From Helicobacter ganmani (GTDB lineage: Bacteria; Campylobacterota; Campylobacteria; Campylobacterales; Helicobacteraceae), in contig NZ_NXLS01000002.1 in NCBI RefSeq assembly GCF_003364315.1, positions 1 to 64,000 of the forward strand: a DNA stretch of 64,000 nucleotides, given 5' to 3'. Shown piece by piece: positions 27,374 to 37,190 of the stretch (the stretch's first letter is position 1; the number at the start of each line of letters is the position of its first letter). The position numbers were made by a program, and so were the translations under genes. The notes beneath the pieces were generated by a model, which saw nothing but the letters and a program-made list of their open reading frames with translations, did no database searches and had not been told where the DNA came from.

Positions 27374-29200
27374 ATGCGCATTTTTTTACTTTGCTCCCTT
27401 CTCTTTTCTTATTTGCTAGCACAAACTTACAGCGATTCCGCTTTTAGTGCAAATGGTGAAGTAAAATACAAAAATTTCACTTCTTTTGATTATGTCAATC
27501 CTAACGCACCCAAAGGAGGACACATTAAACAATATGCCCTTGGAAGTTATGATAGTTTTTATGATTTTTTACTTAAGGGAACAAGTGCAAAAGGGCTTTC
27601 GCTCCTTTATGATACCTTAATGGTGCGCTCTTTTGATGAGCCAAGCAGTCAATATGGGCTTGTAGCGAAACAAGTTCAAAGAGCAGAAGACAACACTTTT
27701 GTCATTTTTCATTTAGATGAAAATGCACATTTTAACAACGGCAAAGAAGTTACCGCCTTTGATGTGGAGTTTAGTTTCAACACCATCGCAAGGGGAGAAA
27801 ATCCCTCAATGGTGCGATATTATGCAGATGTTAAAGAAGTCATTGTTGTAGATAAATACACCGTGCGTTTTAATTTTCACAATCCCAACAATCGCGAATT
27901 AGCCTTAATTCTTGGGGATTTGCCGATTTTGCCCAAACACTACTACGAAAATACCATTTTAAGCGAAAATCCGCTCAAACTTCCATTAGGAAGCGGACCT
28001 TATAAAATAGAATCTTTTGAAGCAGGAAGAAGTGTTACTTATCGGCGCATAGACAATTATTGGGCTAAAAATCACAAAACGCGTGTGGGATATTTCAATT
28101 TTGACAAAATTACCTTTGATTACTACAAAGATGACGCTGTAGCCCTAGAAGCTTTTAAATCGGGTAGATACGACTATCGTGAAGAATCTAGTGCAAAAAA
28201 TTGGGCGGTAGGCTATGAGGGAATTGCACTAAAAAACCAAGATATTCAAAAAATTGAATTACTCCATTCCTTGCCAAGCGGTATGCAAGGATTCGTGTTC
28301 AATTTGCGCAAAAATGTTTTCAAAGACAGGCGAGTACGTGAGGCATTAGGGCTTGCATTTGATTTTGAATGGAGCAATAAGAATCTCTTTTTTAATCAAT
28401 ATAGTCGCACAAAAAGTTTTTTTGATAATTCTGAATTTGCAAGTGTTGGGATTCCATTAGGCGCAGAATTAGCAATCTTAGAACCTTATCGCTCCAAGCT
28501 TCCACCAGAAGTTTTTACACAAAGTTTTTCCCTTCCTAAGAGCAAAGGCGATGGCAACAACCGCGAAAATCTCAAAAAAGCACAAGCCTTACTCAAAGAT
28601 GCGGGTTTTATCATCAAAAATGGCAAACTTTATCCACCTACAACGCAATCCAATACAAAAGAGCAGCCTTTTACTTTTGAATTATTGCTTGTGTCTCCCG
28701 CAATGGAACGCGTCGCAATTCCTTTTCAGAAAAATCTACAAACCCTAGGAATCACGATGAAAATTCGCATTGTAGATGTCAGTCAATACATTAACCAACT
28801 GCGACAATTTGATTACGATATGATTGTCAGCGTTTTTCCTCAAAGTCTCTCTCCTGGCAATGAACAAGCATTTTTTTGGGGTTCAAAGGCAGCAGATTCC
28901 GCAGGAAGTTATAATTATATCGGGATTCAAAATGAAGTCGTAGATGCCTTGATTGCGAAAATCATTCAAGCAAAGGATTATCAAGAGTTACTCAACAGCA
29001 CGCGCGCATTAGACCGCGTATTGTTATGGGAACATTATGTGATTCCACATTTTCACACCAAAACATTCCGCGTTGCTTTTTGGGATTTTTTAGAACACCC
29101 TGCAATTACGCCAATTTACAATGTTGGCTTTGAAACTTGGTGGGTCAATCCAAGCAAGCTAGAAAAACTGCAGATGAAATATCCAAGCCTTCGTCGCTAA
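27374..29200 (+). CDS. yejA: YejA-like oligopeptide-binding protein
   Basis: Periplasmic solute-binding protein (SBP family 5) of an ABC importer for peptides; in enterobacteria the Yej system imports microcin C and similar peptides. 608 residues from the ATG at 27374, which has AAGGAAACTT upstream. Signal peptide: residues 1-16. Landmarks: NPNAPKGGHIKQYALGSYDSF near residue 38, LDENAHFNNGKEVTAFDVEF near 115, and a C-terminal YNVGFETWWVNP. First gene of yejABEF. Confidence 0.88.
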   Translation: MRIFLLCSLLFSYLLAQTYSDSAFSANGEVKYKNFTSFDYVNPNAPKGGHIKQYALGSYDSFYDFLLKGTSAKGLSLLYDTLMVRSFDEPSSQYGLVAKQVQRAEDNTFVIFHLDENAHFNNGKEVTAFDVEFSFNTIARGENPSMVRYYADVKEVIVVDKYTVRFNFHNPNNRELALILGDLPILPKHYYENTILSENPLKLPLGSGPYKIESFEAGRSVTYRRIDNYWAKNHKTRVGYFNFDKITFDYYKDDAVALEAFKSGRYDYREESSAKNWAVGYEGIALKNQDIQKIELLHSLPSGMQGFVFNLRKNVFKDRRVREALGLAFDFEWSNKNLFFNQYSRTKSFFDNSEFASVGIPLGAELAILEPYRSKLPPEVFTQSFSLPKSKGDGNNRENLKKAQALLKDAGFIIKNGKLYPPTTQSNTKEQPFTFELLLVSPAMERVAIPFQKNLQTLGITMKIRIVDVSQYINQLRQFDYDMIVSVFPQSLSPGNEQAFFWGSKAADSAGSYNYIGIQNEVVDALIAKIIQAKDYQELLNSTRALDRVLLWEHYVIPHFHTKTFRVAFWDFLEHPAITPIYNVGFETWWVNPSKLEKLQMKYPSLRR

Positions 29201-29210
29201 AAGGGAAAAT

Positions 29211-30248
29211 TTGAAACAATACATTTTCAAAAGACTTTTACTGATTATCCCTACATTATTGGGAATTATGACATTAAACTTTTTCATCATTCAAGCAGCA
29301 CCAGGTGGTCCGGTAGAACAGATGATTGCACGTTTGGAAGGAGTGGGAGGGCAAGGCGAAGTGCAACCTACAAGTGTTTATAAAAATCAAGGCTTAGATG
29401 AAGAGATGATTGCCAAAATCAACGCACTTTATGGCTTTGATAAACCCCTCTTAGAGCGATATATTTTAATGCTTAAAAACTATCTTTGTTTTGAATTTGG
29501 TAGTAGTTTTTATAAGAATACTGCTGTCATTGACTTACTTTTAGAAAAACTCCCCGTTTCTATTAGTCTAGGGCTTTGGAGCACTTTATTAATTTATTTA
29601 ATTTCTATTCCACTAGGAATCCAAAAAGCACTCAAAGAGGGAAGCACTTTTGATAGCATTACAAGCACACTCATCATTATCGGGAATGCGATTCCAACCT
29701 TTTTATTTGCCCTCATCTTGATTATTTTTTTTGCGGGCGGAACATATTTTAATCTCTTTCCCTTGCGCGGAATCATCGGAGATGATTTTGCAAACTTAAG
29801 TTTATTTGGCAAAATCAAAGATTACTTTTGGCATATTACTTTACCTGTTATCTCCCTTAGTATTGGAGGTTTTGCGACTTTAACTCTGCTTTCTAAAAAT
29901 TCTTTTTTAGAGGAAATTCACAAACAATATGTCCAGCTTGCTTTTGCCAAAGGTTTAAACGAATCTCAAGTGCTTTATCGTCATATTTTTCGTAATGCAA
30001 TGCTTATTATTATTGCTTCCATTCCCTCTGCGTTGCTTGGAATCTTACTTAGTGGTTCTCTTTTGATTGAAATCATTTTCTCGCTTGATGGCTTGGGACT
30101 TTTAGGATATGAGTCCATTATTACGCGAGATTATCCTGTCATCTTTGGCTCACTTTATCTTTTTACGCTTTTTGGCTTGATTGTGGGATTAATCAGTGAT
30201 TTACTCTACACATTCATAGACCCAAGAATCAATTTCCAGCGGGTTTAA
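29211..30248 (+). CDS. yejB: YejB-like ABC permease
   Basis: Inner-membrane permease of the BPD_transp_1 family. 345 residues with six helices. The N-terminal block YIFKRLLLIIPTLLGIMTLNFF starts the protein. The EAA-type coupling segment (QLAFAKGLNESQVLYRHIFRNA) lies near residue 241. Starts at TTG with AAAGGGAAAA upstream, 10 bases after yejA. yejE follows at once. Confidence 0.9.
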   Translation: MKQYIFKRLLLIIPTLLGIMTLNFFIIQAAPGGPVEQMIARLEGVGGQGEVQPTSVYKNQGLDEEMIAKINALYGFDKPLLERYILMLKNYLCFEFGSSFYKNTAVIDLLLEKLPVSISLGLWSTLLIYLISIPLGIQKALKEGSTFDSITSTLIIIGNAIPTFLFALILIIFFAGGTYFNLFPLRGIIGDDFANLSLFGKIKDYFWHITLPVISLSIGGFATLTLLSKNSFLEEIHKQYVQLAFAKGLNESQVLYRHIFRNAMLIIIASIPSALLGILLSGSLLIEIIFSLDGLGLLGYESIITRDYPVIFGSLYLFTLFGLIVGLISDLLYTFIDPRINFQRV

Positions 30249-30249
30249 G

Positions 30250-31290
30250 ATGAAAAAAAGAATCCTAAATCAAAGACGATTCCTAGCATTCAAACAAAAC
30301 AAACGTGCATATTTTTCACTTTGGATTTTTGCTGTGCTTTTTATCATCTGTATGAGTGCAGAATTTATTGCGAACGACAAGCCGCTTTTTGTGCGTTATG
30401 CAGGAGCAAACTATTTTCCTTTATTCCATGATTATCCCGAAACGACTTTTGGGGGAGATTTTGAAAGCATTGCAAACTTCAATGATTCCTATTTGCAAGA
30501 CAAAATTCGCGAAAAAGGTTTTTTTGTTATGCCACTCATTCCTTATGCTTATGATTCTGTGATTTATGATTTACCAACCCCTTCTCCCTCACCCCCAAGC
30601 CTCAAGAACCCCTTAGGCACAGATGACTTGGGGCGAGATGTGCTTGCAAGATTACTTTATGGGCTAAAGACTTCCATTTTATTTGGCTTAATTCTCACTT
30701 TCTTTAGCTCTATTATCGGGCTTTTTATCGGGGCAATTTGTGGGTATTTTGGAGGCAAAATAGACTTGTTAGGGCAGCGTTTAATTGAGATTTGGAGCGG
30801 AATGCCGATTCTTTTTGTATTAATTATTTTTGCGAGCCTATTAGAGCCAAACTTTTGGAGCATTTTATGTGTTATTTTGCTATTTTCTTGGATTGCTCTC
30901 GTGCCTTTTGTGCGCGCAGAATTTCTAAAAGTGCGGAATCTTGACTATATTAAAGCTGCCAAAATGCTAGGAGTAAGCCATTTTCGCATTATGCTTTATC
31001 ATATTTTACCCAATGCGCTTGTCGCGACGATTACCTACTTACCCTTTATTCTTTGTGGGAGCATTACTACTCTAGCTTCCTTAGACTTTTTGGGGCTTGG
31101 ATTGCCTCCACCAAGTGCAAGTTTGGGCGAAATCCTCTCTCAAGGCAAAAATAACCTCAACGCCCCTTGGCTTGGGTTAAGTGGATTCTTTGCTTTAAGC
31201 TTTTTACTTTGTTTGCTCGTCTTTATCGGAGAGGGCTTACGAGACTGCTTAAGGAGTGAAAATATCCTCATCAAGGAAAAAGAACAATGA
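30250..31290 (+). CDS. yejE: YejE-like ABC permease
   Basis: Second permease of the importer. 346 residues. Carries an N-terminal cytoplasmic RRFLAFKQNKRAYFSL segment, a large periplasmic loop after the first helix (NYFPLFHDYPETTFGGD), the LGTDDLGRDVLARLLYG motif near residue 118 and the EAA coupling loop AAKMLGVSHFRIMLYHILPNAL near 236. Typical of YejE rather than ordinary DppC because of the long loop. Overlaps yejF by ATGA. Confidence 0.9.
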   Translation: MKKRILNQRRFLAFKQNKRAYFSLWIFAVLFIICMSAEFIANDKPLFVRYAGANYFPLFHDYPETTFGGDFESIANFNDSYLQDKIREKGFFVMPLIPYAYDSVIYDLPTPSPSPPSLKNPLGTDDLGRDVLARLLYGLKTSILFGLILTFFSSIIGLFIGAICGYFGGKIDLLGQRLIEIWSGMPILFVLIIFASLLEPNFWSILCVILLFSWIALVPFVRAEFLKVRNLDYIKAAKMLGVSHFRIMLYHILPNALVATITYLPFILCGSITTLASLDFLGLGLPPPSASLGEILSQGKNNLNAPWLGLSGFFALSFLLCLLVFIGEGLRDCLRSENILIKEKEQ

Positions 31291-32861
31291 ATCTTTTGCA
31301 AGTTCATTCGCTTCAAGTCTCTTTGCAGGGATTCTGCTTACAAAACATTGACTTTAACCTAGAAAAAGGAGAAACTTTAGGAATCGTAGGAGAATCAGGG
31401 AGTGGAAAAACTCTCCTTAGTCATTTGATTTTACGATTAATTAAAAATTATGAATTACAAAGCGGAGAGATTCTTTATTTGGGGCAAAATTTACTTGAAT
31501 GGAAAGAATCACAAATGCAAGCTTTGCGTGGCAAAGAAATCAGCTATATTTTCCAAGAACCCCTAAGCGCACTCAATCCTTTACAAAAAATCAAAAAACA
31601 GCTAAGCGAAGCGATTGTCATTCATCACCCAAAAATCAAGCCTCAAGCCTTGCAACAGAAAATTTTGGAATTGCTTGAAAATGTGCATCTTAGCCCAAAA
31701 ATTTTAGAATCCTATCCTTATGAGCTAAGCGGGGGGCAAAGACAACGCATTTGTATCGCTATTGCCCTTGCCAACTCTCCTAAAATCCTGATTGCCGATG
31801 AACCAACTACCGCGCTAGATTCCACAACACAAGCTCAAATTCTCAAGCTTTTGAAAAATTTGCAAGCCAAATTAAACCTTAGCATTCTTTTTATCAGCCA
31901 TAATCTAGCTGTCGTTTCCAAACTCTGCTCCTCACTTCTTGTGCTGCAAAAAGGCAGAATCGTAGAAAGAGGAACAATAAAAGAAATCTTTGAATCCCCA
32001 AAAAATCCTTATACGCAAATGCTCATTCAATCAATGGGATTCCATTACAATCAAGAATCTTATCAGCAAAACACACTTTTAGAGGTTAAAAACCTAAGTG
32101 TCCAATATCCAACAAAAAAAAGTTTTTTGGGCAAGACTTTAGAATCTTTTGTCGCTTTAGAGCCTCTTAGTTTTTGCCTAAGAGAAAGGGAAAGTTTGGG
32201 AATTATTGGCGAATCAGGAAGTGGCAAAAGTAGCTTAGCCCACGCACTTTGTCGCTTGCTTGAATCCAATATCGTGCAAGGAGAAATGGAATTTTTAGGT
32301 GAAAAATTCTTTGCTTTAAAGGGCAAAGAATTGCGCCATTTTAGAAAAAAGATTCAAATCATTTTTCAAGACCCTTTTAGCTCTCTCAATCCCAAAATGA
32401 ATGTTTTTCAGATTTTACAAGAGGGACTTAAAGCGCACAAAGAATCGTATCAAACCCCACAAATGATTCGGGCAAAAACTATCCAAAGCCTCACAGATGT
32501 GGGGCTAGAGGAAAGCTATTTGGAGCGGTATCCTAATGAACTAAGCGGGGGGCAAAGACAGAGAATTAGTATCGCTAGAAGCTTGATTCTGCGCCCAAAA
32601 GTGCTAATTTTGGACGAACCCACAAGCGCATTAGACCGCGCTACACAAAATCAAATTTTAACTTTGCTTTTAAATCTTAGCAAGCAATATCATTTAAGCT
32701 ATCTTTGCATTAGCCACGATTTGAGCGTGATTGCGAGTTTATGCCAAAATGTTTTGGTATTAAAAGAAGGAAAAATGCTTGAATATGGGGCAACAAAAGA
32801 GGTTTTCAAATCCCCAAAACACCCTTATGTCCAAACCCTGCTTAAAGCAAGTGAGCTATGA
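31287..32861 (+). CDS. yejF: YejF-like double ATPase
   Basis: ATP-binding subunit with two complete ABC domains in one chain of 524 residues, as in YejF. Domain 1: Walker A GESGSGKTLL near residue 36, signature LSGGQRQR near 147, Walker B ILIADEPT near 166. Domain 2: GESGSGKSSL near 308, LSGGQRQR near 419, VLILDEPT near 438. Powers the YejABEF importer. Last gene of the operon. Confidence 0.93.
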   Translation: MNLLQVHSLQVSLQGFCLQNIDFNLEKGETLGIVGESGSGKTLLSHLILRLIKNYELQSGEILYLGQNLLEWKESQMQALRGKEISYIFQEPLSALNPLQKIKKQLSEAIVIHHPKIKPQALQQKILELLENVHLSPKILESYPYELSGGQRQRICIAIALANSPKILIADEPTTALDSTTQAQILKLLKNLQAKLNLSILFISHNLAVVSKLCSSLLVLQKGRIVERGTIKEIFESPKNPYTQMLIQSMGFHYNQESYQQNTLLEVKNLSVQYPTKKSFLGKTLESFVALEPLSFCLRERESLGIIGESGSGKSSLAHALCRLLESNIVQGEMEFLGEKFFALKGKELRHFRKKIQIIFQDPFSSLNPKMNVFQILQEGLKAHKESYQTPQMIRAKTIQSLTDVGLEESYLERYPNELSGGQRQRISIARSLILRPKVLILDEPTSALDRATQNQILTLLLNLSKQYHLSYLCISHDLSVIASLCQNVLVLKEGKMLEYGATKEVFKSPKHPYVQTLLKASEL

Positions 32862-32979
32862 GATTCCGATTGATTCATTACTTCTTTTATTAATTCTTAC
32901 AAATATTTTTGTTCGTTGGTAGATTTCAGAATCTAATCTTAATTTATCCAAATCCTCTTAAGAAATAAGTATTAGCACC

Positions 32980-33280
32980 TTAATCAAGCGTATATCCCAA
33001 CATTTCTAAACTAATATCTATTTTATCCCTTGCAGCAAGCTTACTAGTAATATAAATTTTAATTCTCTGTCTTGTTGATTTTGCGTTAGAAATCTCATCT
33101 GCACACAACACCAATGGCAACAATGCATACAAATCACTATTTTTTGTCAATAAAAATTCTTTGTCTTCTAGCTTTGATTCTGGGACATTAAAGATTCTAT
33201 AAATCGAATTTAGGTAGAGATTCTAAAAAACTCTTTTAAAGTAGTATTTAGCTTTTGATAAAATTCAGAGAGTTTGCTTG
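32980..33280 (-). pseudogene. decayed 3' end of an unrecognised gene
   Basis: On the minus strand a frame of about 78 codons ends at 32980 with SLEMLGYTLD. It includes NVPESKLEDKEFLLTKNSD, LYALLPLVLCADEIS and RQRIKIYITSKLAARDKID. Its coding look is convincing, but it has no start. A stop (TAG at 33225-33223) cuts the frame, and upstream coding-like sequence continues in another frame (KLSEFYQKLNTTLKEFF). So this is the remains of a larger gene broken by a frameshift. I do not recognise the family. Confidence 0.6.
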
Positions 33281-33445
33281 TGGGTCAAGAGAGAAAGTAA
33301 ATCGGGAATTTAAAGAGGATTTTGTTAAACCAAATAGAGATATGCCCCACACTTGTTATCACAGAGCCTTTAGAAAAAATAAGTTGATATTATAGCGAAG
33401 TTATTCAATTTTACAACAAAATTTCACATTTAAGGTTTTATATTT

Positions 33446-33480
33446 TAGATTGCTTCGCTACGCTCGCAATGACGAGAGGA
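33446..33480 (+). repeat. dispersed ATTGCTTCG repeat, copy 2
   Basis: TAGATTGCTTCGCTACGCTC followed by GCAATGACGAGAGGA, the cleanest copy in the window, between the decayed gene and the end of dnaK. Confidence 0.75.
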
Positions 33481-33516
33481 CAGAATCGCAGGCGTGCAGG
33501 ATTATGGATTTGCAAA

Positions 33517-33540
33517 TGGAATCTCTAAGATGAGATTCCA
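33517..33540 (-). terminator. hairpin after dnaK
   Basis: TGGAATCTC-TAAGAT-GAGATTCCA, a 9-bp perfect stem 15 bases beyond the dnaK stop. Downstream on the minus strand is TTTGC only, so it is a weak intrinsic terminator. Related sequence accompanies the dispersed repeat near 63796. Confidence 0.5.
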
Positions 33541-33554
33541 CCCCTATAAGATTC

Positions 33555-35426
33555 CTATTCCACTTCTGCGTCAATCACATCATCGTCTTTTTTATTTTGC
33601 GCACCGCCTTGCGCATTTTCGTCTTTTTTATACATTGCTTCTGCAAGTTTATGGCTTGCCTCTGTCAAGGCTTTGACTTTTGCCTCAATTTCTTCTTTTG
33701 TTGCATTCTCATTTTTAAGTGTTTCTTGCAAAGCAGTAATTGCTGCTTGGATTCTCTCTGCTTCACTTGCATCAATCTTATCTTTCATCTCATCTAGGCT
33801 TTTTTGGCTTTGATATACGAGGCTATCGGCTTGATTGCGCACTTCAATGATTTCTTTTTTCTTTTTATCCTCTTCTTTATTCAACTCTGCGTCTTTAACC
33901 ATTTTTTCAATTTCAGAATCGGATAATCCGCTAGAACCTGTGATTTTAATCTCTTGTTCCTTACCTGTTGCTTTATCTTTTGCACTCACGGTTAAGATTC
34001 CGTTTGCGTCAATGTCAAAAGTAACTTCAATTTGTGGCACGCCACGAGGAGCAGCTGGGATTCCACTTAGCTCAAAATTTCCCAACATTTTATTATCGCG
34101 TGCTAATTCACGCTCGCCTTGTAAAACTTGAATCGTAACTGCGGGTTGATTGTCCTCTGCGGTGGAGAAAACTTGATTTTTCTTTGTTGGAATCGTTGTC
34201 CCGCGCTCAATAATTCTTGTCATTACGCCACCCAATGTTTCAATTCCCAAACTCAAAGGCGTAACATCAAGCAACAAGACATCTTTCACATCACCTTTAA
34301 GCACGCCTCCTTGAATTGCCGCACCCATTGAAACAACTTCGTCAGGATTGACGGATTTATTCAATTCTTTTCCAATGAAGTCTTTCACTCTCTCTTGAAC
34401 TTTTGGGATTCTAGTAGAACCACCCACCATTACGACTTCATTGATTTCACTTTTGCTCAAATCCGCATCTTTAATAACATTGGCAATTTTGTCAATTGTT
34501 TGATTAATGTATTGCTCAATAAGGCTTTCAAACTTCGCACGTGTGAGTTTTTTTACCAAGTGTTTTGGACCGCTAGAATCCGCAGTAATAAAAGGTAAGT
34601 TAATTTCTGTTTCTTGTGCGCTACTTAGCTCTTTTTTCGCATTTTCAGCTGCTTCTTTTAGTCTTTGCAATGCCATTACATCACTTTTTAAATTGATTCC
34701 ATTTTCGCTTTCAAACTCTGCTGCTGCCCAATCAATCACCGCATTATCAAAATCATCTCCACCTAAGAATGCGTCCCCACCTGTTGCCTTTACCTCTACG
34801 ACATTATCACCTGTTTCAAGCACGGTTACATCAAATGTCCCACCGCCCAAATCATAAACAACAATGTTTTCGGAATGCTTTTTATCCAAACCATACGCTA
34901 ACGCCGCACTTGTTGGCTCATTAATAATTCTTAAAACATTCAATCCCGCAATCGTTCCTGCTTCTTTTGTCGCTTTTCTTTGTGCGTCATTAAAATACGC
35001 TGGAACGGTGATAACAGCCTCTGTAACTTCCTCGCCCAAATAGCTTTCTGCGTCTGCTTTTAATTTCATTAAAATTTTTGCTGAAATTTCTTGTGGAGTA
35101 TAAACCTTCCCCGCAATCTCAATCGCACACGCACCATTTCTATCTACTACTTTATAAGGAAGTCTTTTTTTTGCTTCTTGCGCCTTGTCCTCATTAAACA
35201 TTAATCCCATAATTCTTTTAATAGAATAAATAGTTTTTTCTGGATTTGTGATTGCCTGACGCTTTGCAGGGTCTCCAACTAAAACCTCACCTTTATCTGT
35301 AAATGCAACAATAGAAGGTGTTGTGTTTTTACCCTCTTTGTTCGCGATAATTTTTGCCTCATTGCCTTCAAATACCGCCATTGCAGAGTTTGTTGTTCCT
35401 AAATCAATTCCTAATACTTTTCCCAT
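33555..35426 (-). CDS. dnaK: DnaK chaperone
   Basis: Hsp70 ATPase that folds and remodels proteins with DnaJ and GrpE. 623 residues, usual length. ATPase landmarks: [16 protein letters not shown] at the start, [15 protein letters not shown] near 190, [15 protein letters not shown] near 331. The substrate domain follows from about 385, and the C-terminus ends in an acidic [17 protein letters not shown] precedes the ATG. Co-transcribed with grpE 37 bases upstream, under the HAIR-type promoter at 36091-36123. Confidence 0.98.
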   Translation of the reverse strand: MGKVLGIDLGTTNSAMAVFEGNEAKIIANKEGKNTTPSIVAFTDKGEVLVGDPAKRQAITNPEKTIYSIKRIMGLMFNEDKAQEAKKRLPYKVVDRNGACAIEIAGKVYTPQEISAKILMKLKADAESYLGEEVTEAVITVPAYFNDAQRKATKEAGTIAGLNVLRIINEPTSAALAYGLDKKHSENIVVYDLGGGTFDVTVLETGDNVVEVKATGGDAFLGGDDFDNAVIDWAAAEFESENGINLKSDVMALQRLKEAAENAKKELSSAQETEINLPFITADSSGPKHLVKKLTRAKFESLIEQYINQTIDKIANVIKDADLSKSEINEVVMVGGSTRIPKVQERVKDFIGKELNKSVNPDEVVSMGAAIQGGVLKGDVKDVLLLDVTPLSLGIETLGGVMTRIIERGTTIPTKKNQVFSTAEDNQPAVTIQVLQGERELARDNKMLGNFELSGIPAAPRGVPQIEVTFDIDANGILTVSAKDKATGKEQEIKITGSSGLSDSEIEKMVKDAELNKEEDKKKKEIIEVRNQADSLVYQSQKSLDEMKDKIDASEAERIQAAITALQETLKNENATKEEIEAKVKALTEASHKLAEAMYKKDENAQGGAQNKKDDDVIDAEVE

Positions 35427-35463
35427 TTTTTATCCTTTGATTTTAAATTTATTTTACGTTTTT

Positions 35464-36018
35464 CTACTTGGCAATACTTACCATAGAGGGACGCAAAACC
35501 CTTTCTTTATATTTATAACCTTTTTGCATTTCTGCAACAATCTCGCCCGAATCGTGCGCATCGCTTTGCACTTGCATAATTGCGTCGTGGAAATTCGGGT
35601 CAAACCCACCTTCTGTCAAGATAGGCTCAATCCCGTGTTTTGCCAATGTTTTTAACAAATTATCCAAAGTCAGCGCAATGCCCTCCTCTATTTTTCTCAA
35701 AATTTCCTCTTGATTTTCGCTATTTTCTTTGGAATCACGGATTGTTTTTAATGCAATTTCAAGAGTATCAAGACTTGGAAGCAAATCTTTAGCGATTTTT
35801 TCATACGCATATTCTAAGGCTTGGTCTTTATCGCGAATCAAACGTTTTTTGGTATTTTCAAAATCTGCGTAAGCACGCACATATTGCTCTTTTAACTCGT
35901 TAATTTGCGATTGTAATGCTTCTTTAGAATCCGCATCATTTGCCACCACTTCCTCTTGGGATTCGTCATGTTCTTGCGAATCGTCAAAAGTTTGATTTTC
36001 ATTTTGCTCTTCTTGCAC
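35464..36018 (-). CDS. grpE: GrpE nucleotide exchange factor
   Basis: Drives ADP release from DnaK. 184 residues: acidic disordered N-terminus (residues 1-30), long helix with [20 protein letters not shown] near residue 48, and the beta domain with [19 protein letters not shown] near 130 and the C-terminal [18 protein letters not shown]. Starts at GTG with AAGGAG 6 bases upstream. No hrcA lies upstream, unlike the hrcA-grpE-dnaK order of H. pylori and Campylobacter. Confidence 0.96.
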   Translation of the reverse strand: MQEEQNENQTFDDSQEHDESQEEVVANDADSKEALQSQINELKEQYVRAYADFENTKKRLIRDKDQALEYAYEKIAKDLLPSLDTLEIALKTIRDSKENSENQEEILRKIEEGIALTLDNLLKTLAKHGIEPILTEGGFDPNFHDAIMQVQSDAHDSGEIVAEMQKGYKYKERVLRPSMVSIAK

Positions 36019-36090
36019 TTTCGCTCCTTAAATTTGATTTTTGAATATTTAAAATTGAATTTTAGCAATTATTCTTTCAAATTTCAAGCG

Positions 36091-36123
36091 AAATTATATA
36101 ACTTTAGTCTATTATTGTCAAGT
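36091..36123 (-). promoter_or_regulatory. grpE-dnaK heat-shock promoter with HAIR-like operator
   Basis: On the minus strand TTGACA (36121-36116), a 17-base spacer and TATAAT (36098-36093). CTTGACA-N7-ACTAAAG (36122-36102) is HAIR-like and covers the -35 and spacer. It is 31 of 33 identical to the clpB promoter at 185-217, differing only at two adjacent spacer bases. No CIRCE (TTAGCACTC-N9-GAGTGCTAA) is seen between here and grpE, so HspR rather than HrcA control is likely. Confidence 0.8.
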
Positions 36124-36228
36124 TAAATTAACAAAATAAACTAAACTTTCTTAAAATTTTATACGCAATTATAGAATTTTTTAAGATATGCAAGATTAAG
36201 GATTTGTCCTTGCAAGATTCTATATTTA

Positions 36229-36256
36229 TGGATTGCTTCGCTCACAAGGGCAAGGA
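36229..36256 (+). repeat. partial dispersed repeat, copy 3
   Basis: ATGGATTGCTTCGCTCACAA followed by GGGCAAGGA. It sits in the gap of about 300 bases between grpE and the M23 gene. The outer TCCTTGC (36207-36213) and GCAAGGA (36250-36256) are inverted. The rest of the gap holds only AT-rich promoter sequence. Confidence 0.5.
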
Positions 36257-36324
36257 TTAATATGATTTTTAAGCAAAACTCTGTTATCCTATAAGTCTTT
36301 TAAATTTTATAAGGAGAATCCTAA

Positions 36325-37179
36325 ATGAGAGTTTCCAATATGCCGACTAATACAATATTCCAAAAATTATTAGTTCTGTTTTTTTTTGTTTTTGGCACAC
36401 AATTTTTTGCGCAAGATTCCATTGCCACTCCCTCAACCTTTCAAGTAGAAAATGGTAAGACAATTATTCTATCTACCACAGCGACGAATCCAAAACCTAT
36501 CAAAATCAACCAAAAAACTTATACTTGGATTCCACACCCTAGCGATAAATCCCAAAAAATAGCGATTCTGTCTATCCCTTATCGCACACCCGCCTCTACA
36601 ATTACATTAGAAAATGGTTCTATTGTCCAAATTATTGCGGGAAACTACACCAAAGAGCAAATCCAAGCAAGCCCCAACAAAGTCAAACCCAATCCCAAAA
36701 ATCAAGAAAGAATCCAAAAAGAACGTGAAGAAGCAAACAAAATTTACAGCAATTACAGCCAAGAAAGACTTTGGAATTCTGCTTTTATCTATCCTATGCA
36801 AAGCGTCATTACAAGCCCTTTTGGAAGTGCGCGCGTCTTCAACAATGAACTCAAAAGTTACCATAGCGGCACAGACTTTAGAGCAAAAATTGGCACAGAA
36901 ATCTATGCAAGCAATCGTGGCAAAGTTGTCATTGCCAAACATCGCTTTCTAGCAGGTGGTTCTGTGGTTTTAGACCACGGGGAGGGAATCTTTAGTATGT
37001 ATTATCATTGCAGTGAAATCAAAGTAGAAGTAGGACAGATTGTAGAAAAAGGAGATTTAATTGCATTAAGTGGAGCAACAGGACGCGTAAGCGGGCCACA
37101 TTTGCATTTTGGGATTCTCATTCGTGGAGCGCAAGTGGATCCTCTAGACTTTATTGCGCAAGCCAATGCACTCTTTTAA
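36325..37179 (+). CDS. M23-family peptidoglycan endopeptidase
   Basis: Secreted LytM-type metallopeptidase that cuts peptide cross-links in the cell wall. 284 residues with a hydrophobic signal (residues 13-28, ending near FFAQD). An N-terminal beta domain comes first, then a Lys/Glu-rich linker near 118-145. The M23 domain has zinc ligands in HSGTDFRA (near 176-180) and HLHFG (near 261). The motifs look intact, so it is probably active. RBS AAGGAG. The next gene follows after 11 bases. Confidence 0.88.
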   Translation: MRVSNMPTNTIFQKLLVLFFFVFGTQFFAQDSIATPSTFQVENGKTIILSTTATNPKPIKINQKTYTWIPHPSDKSQKIAILSIPYRTPASTITLENGSIVQIIAGNYTKEQIQASPNKVKPNPKNQERIQKEREEANKIYSNYSQERLWNSAFIYPMQSVITSPFGSARVFNNELKSYHSGTDFRAKIGTEIYASNRGKVVIAKHRFLAGGSVVLDHGEGIFSMYYHCSEIKVEVGQIVEKGDLIALSGATGRVSGPHLHFGILIRGAQVDPLDFIAQANALF

Positions 37180-37190
37180 AGGAAAAACAA

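Noticed and set aside
27374-32861. Yej operon as a specific antibiotic-peptide resistance or uptake system
   Set aside because: The genes are ordinary yejABEF; no microcin-like or immunity gene is beside them, so only a general peptide importer is supported.
32862-33554. Insertion sequence remnant near the repeat
   Set aside because: No transposase-like frame or target duplication was seen; the remnant frame does not look like a transposase.
36019-36090. CIRCE element before grpE
   Set aside because: No TTAGCACTC or GAGTGCTAA arms are present between the promoter and the start codon.
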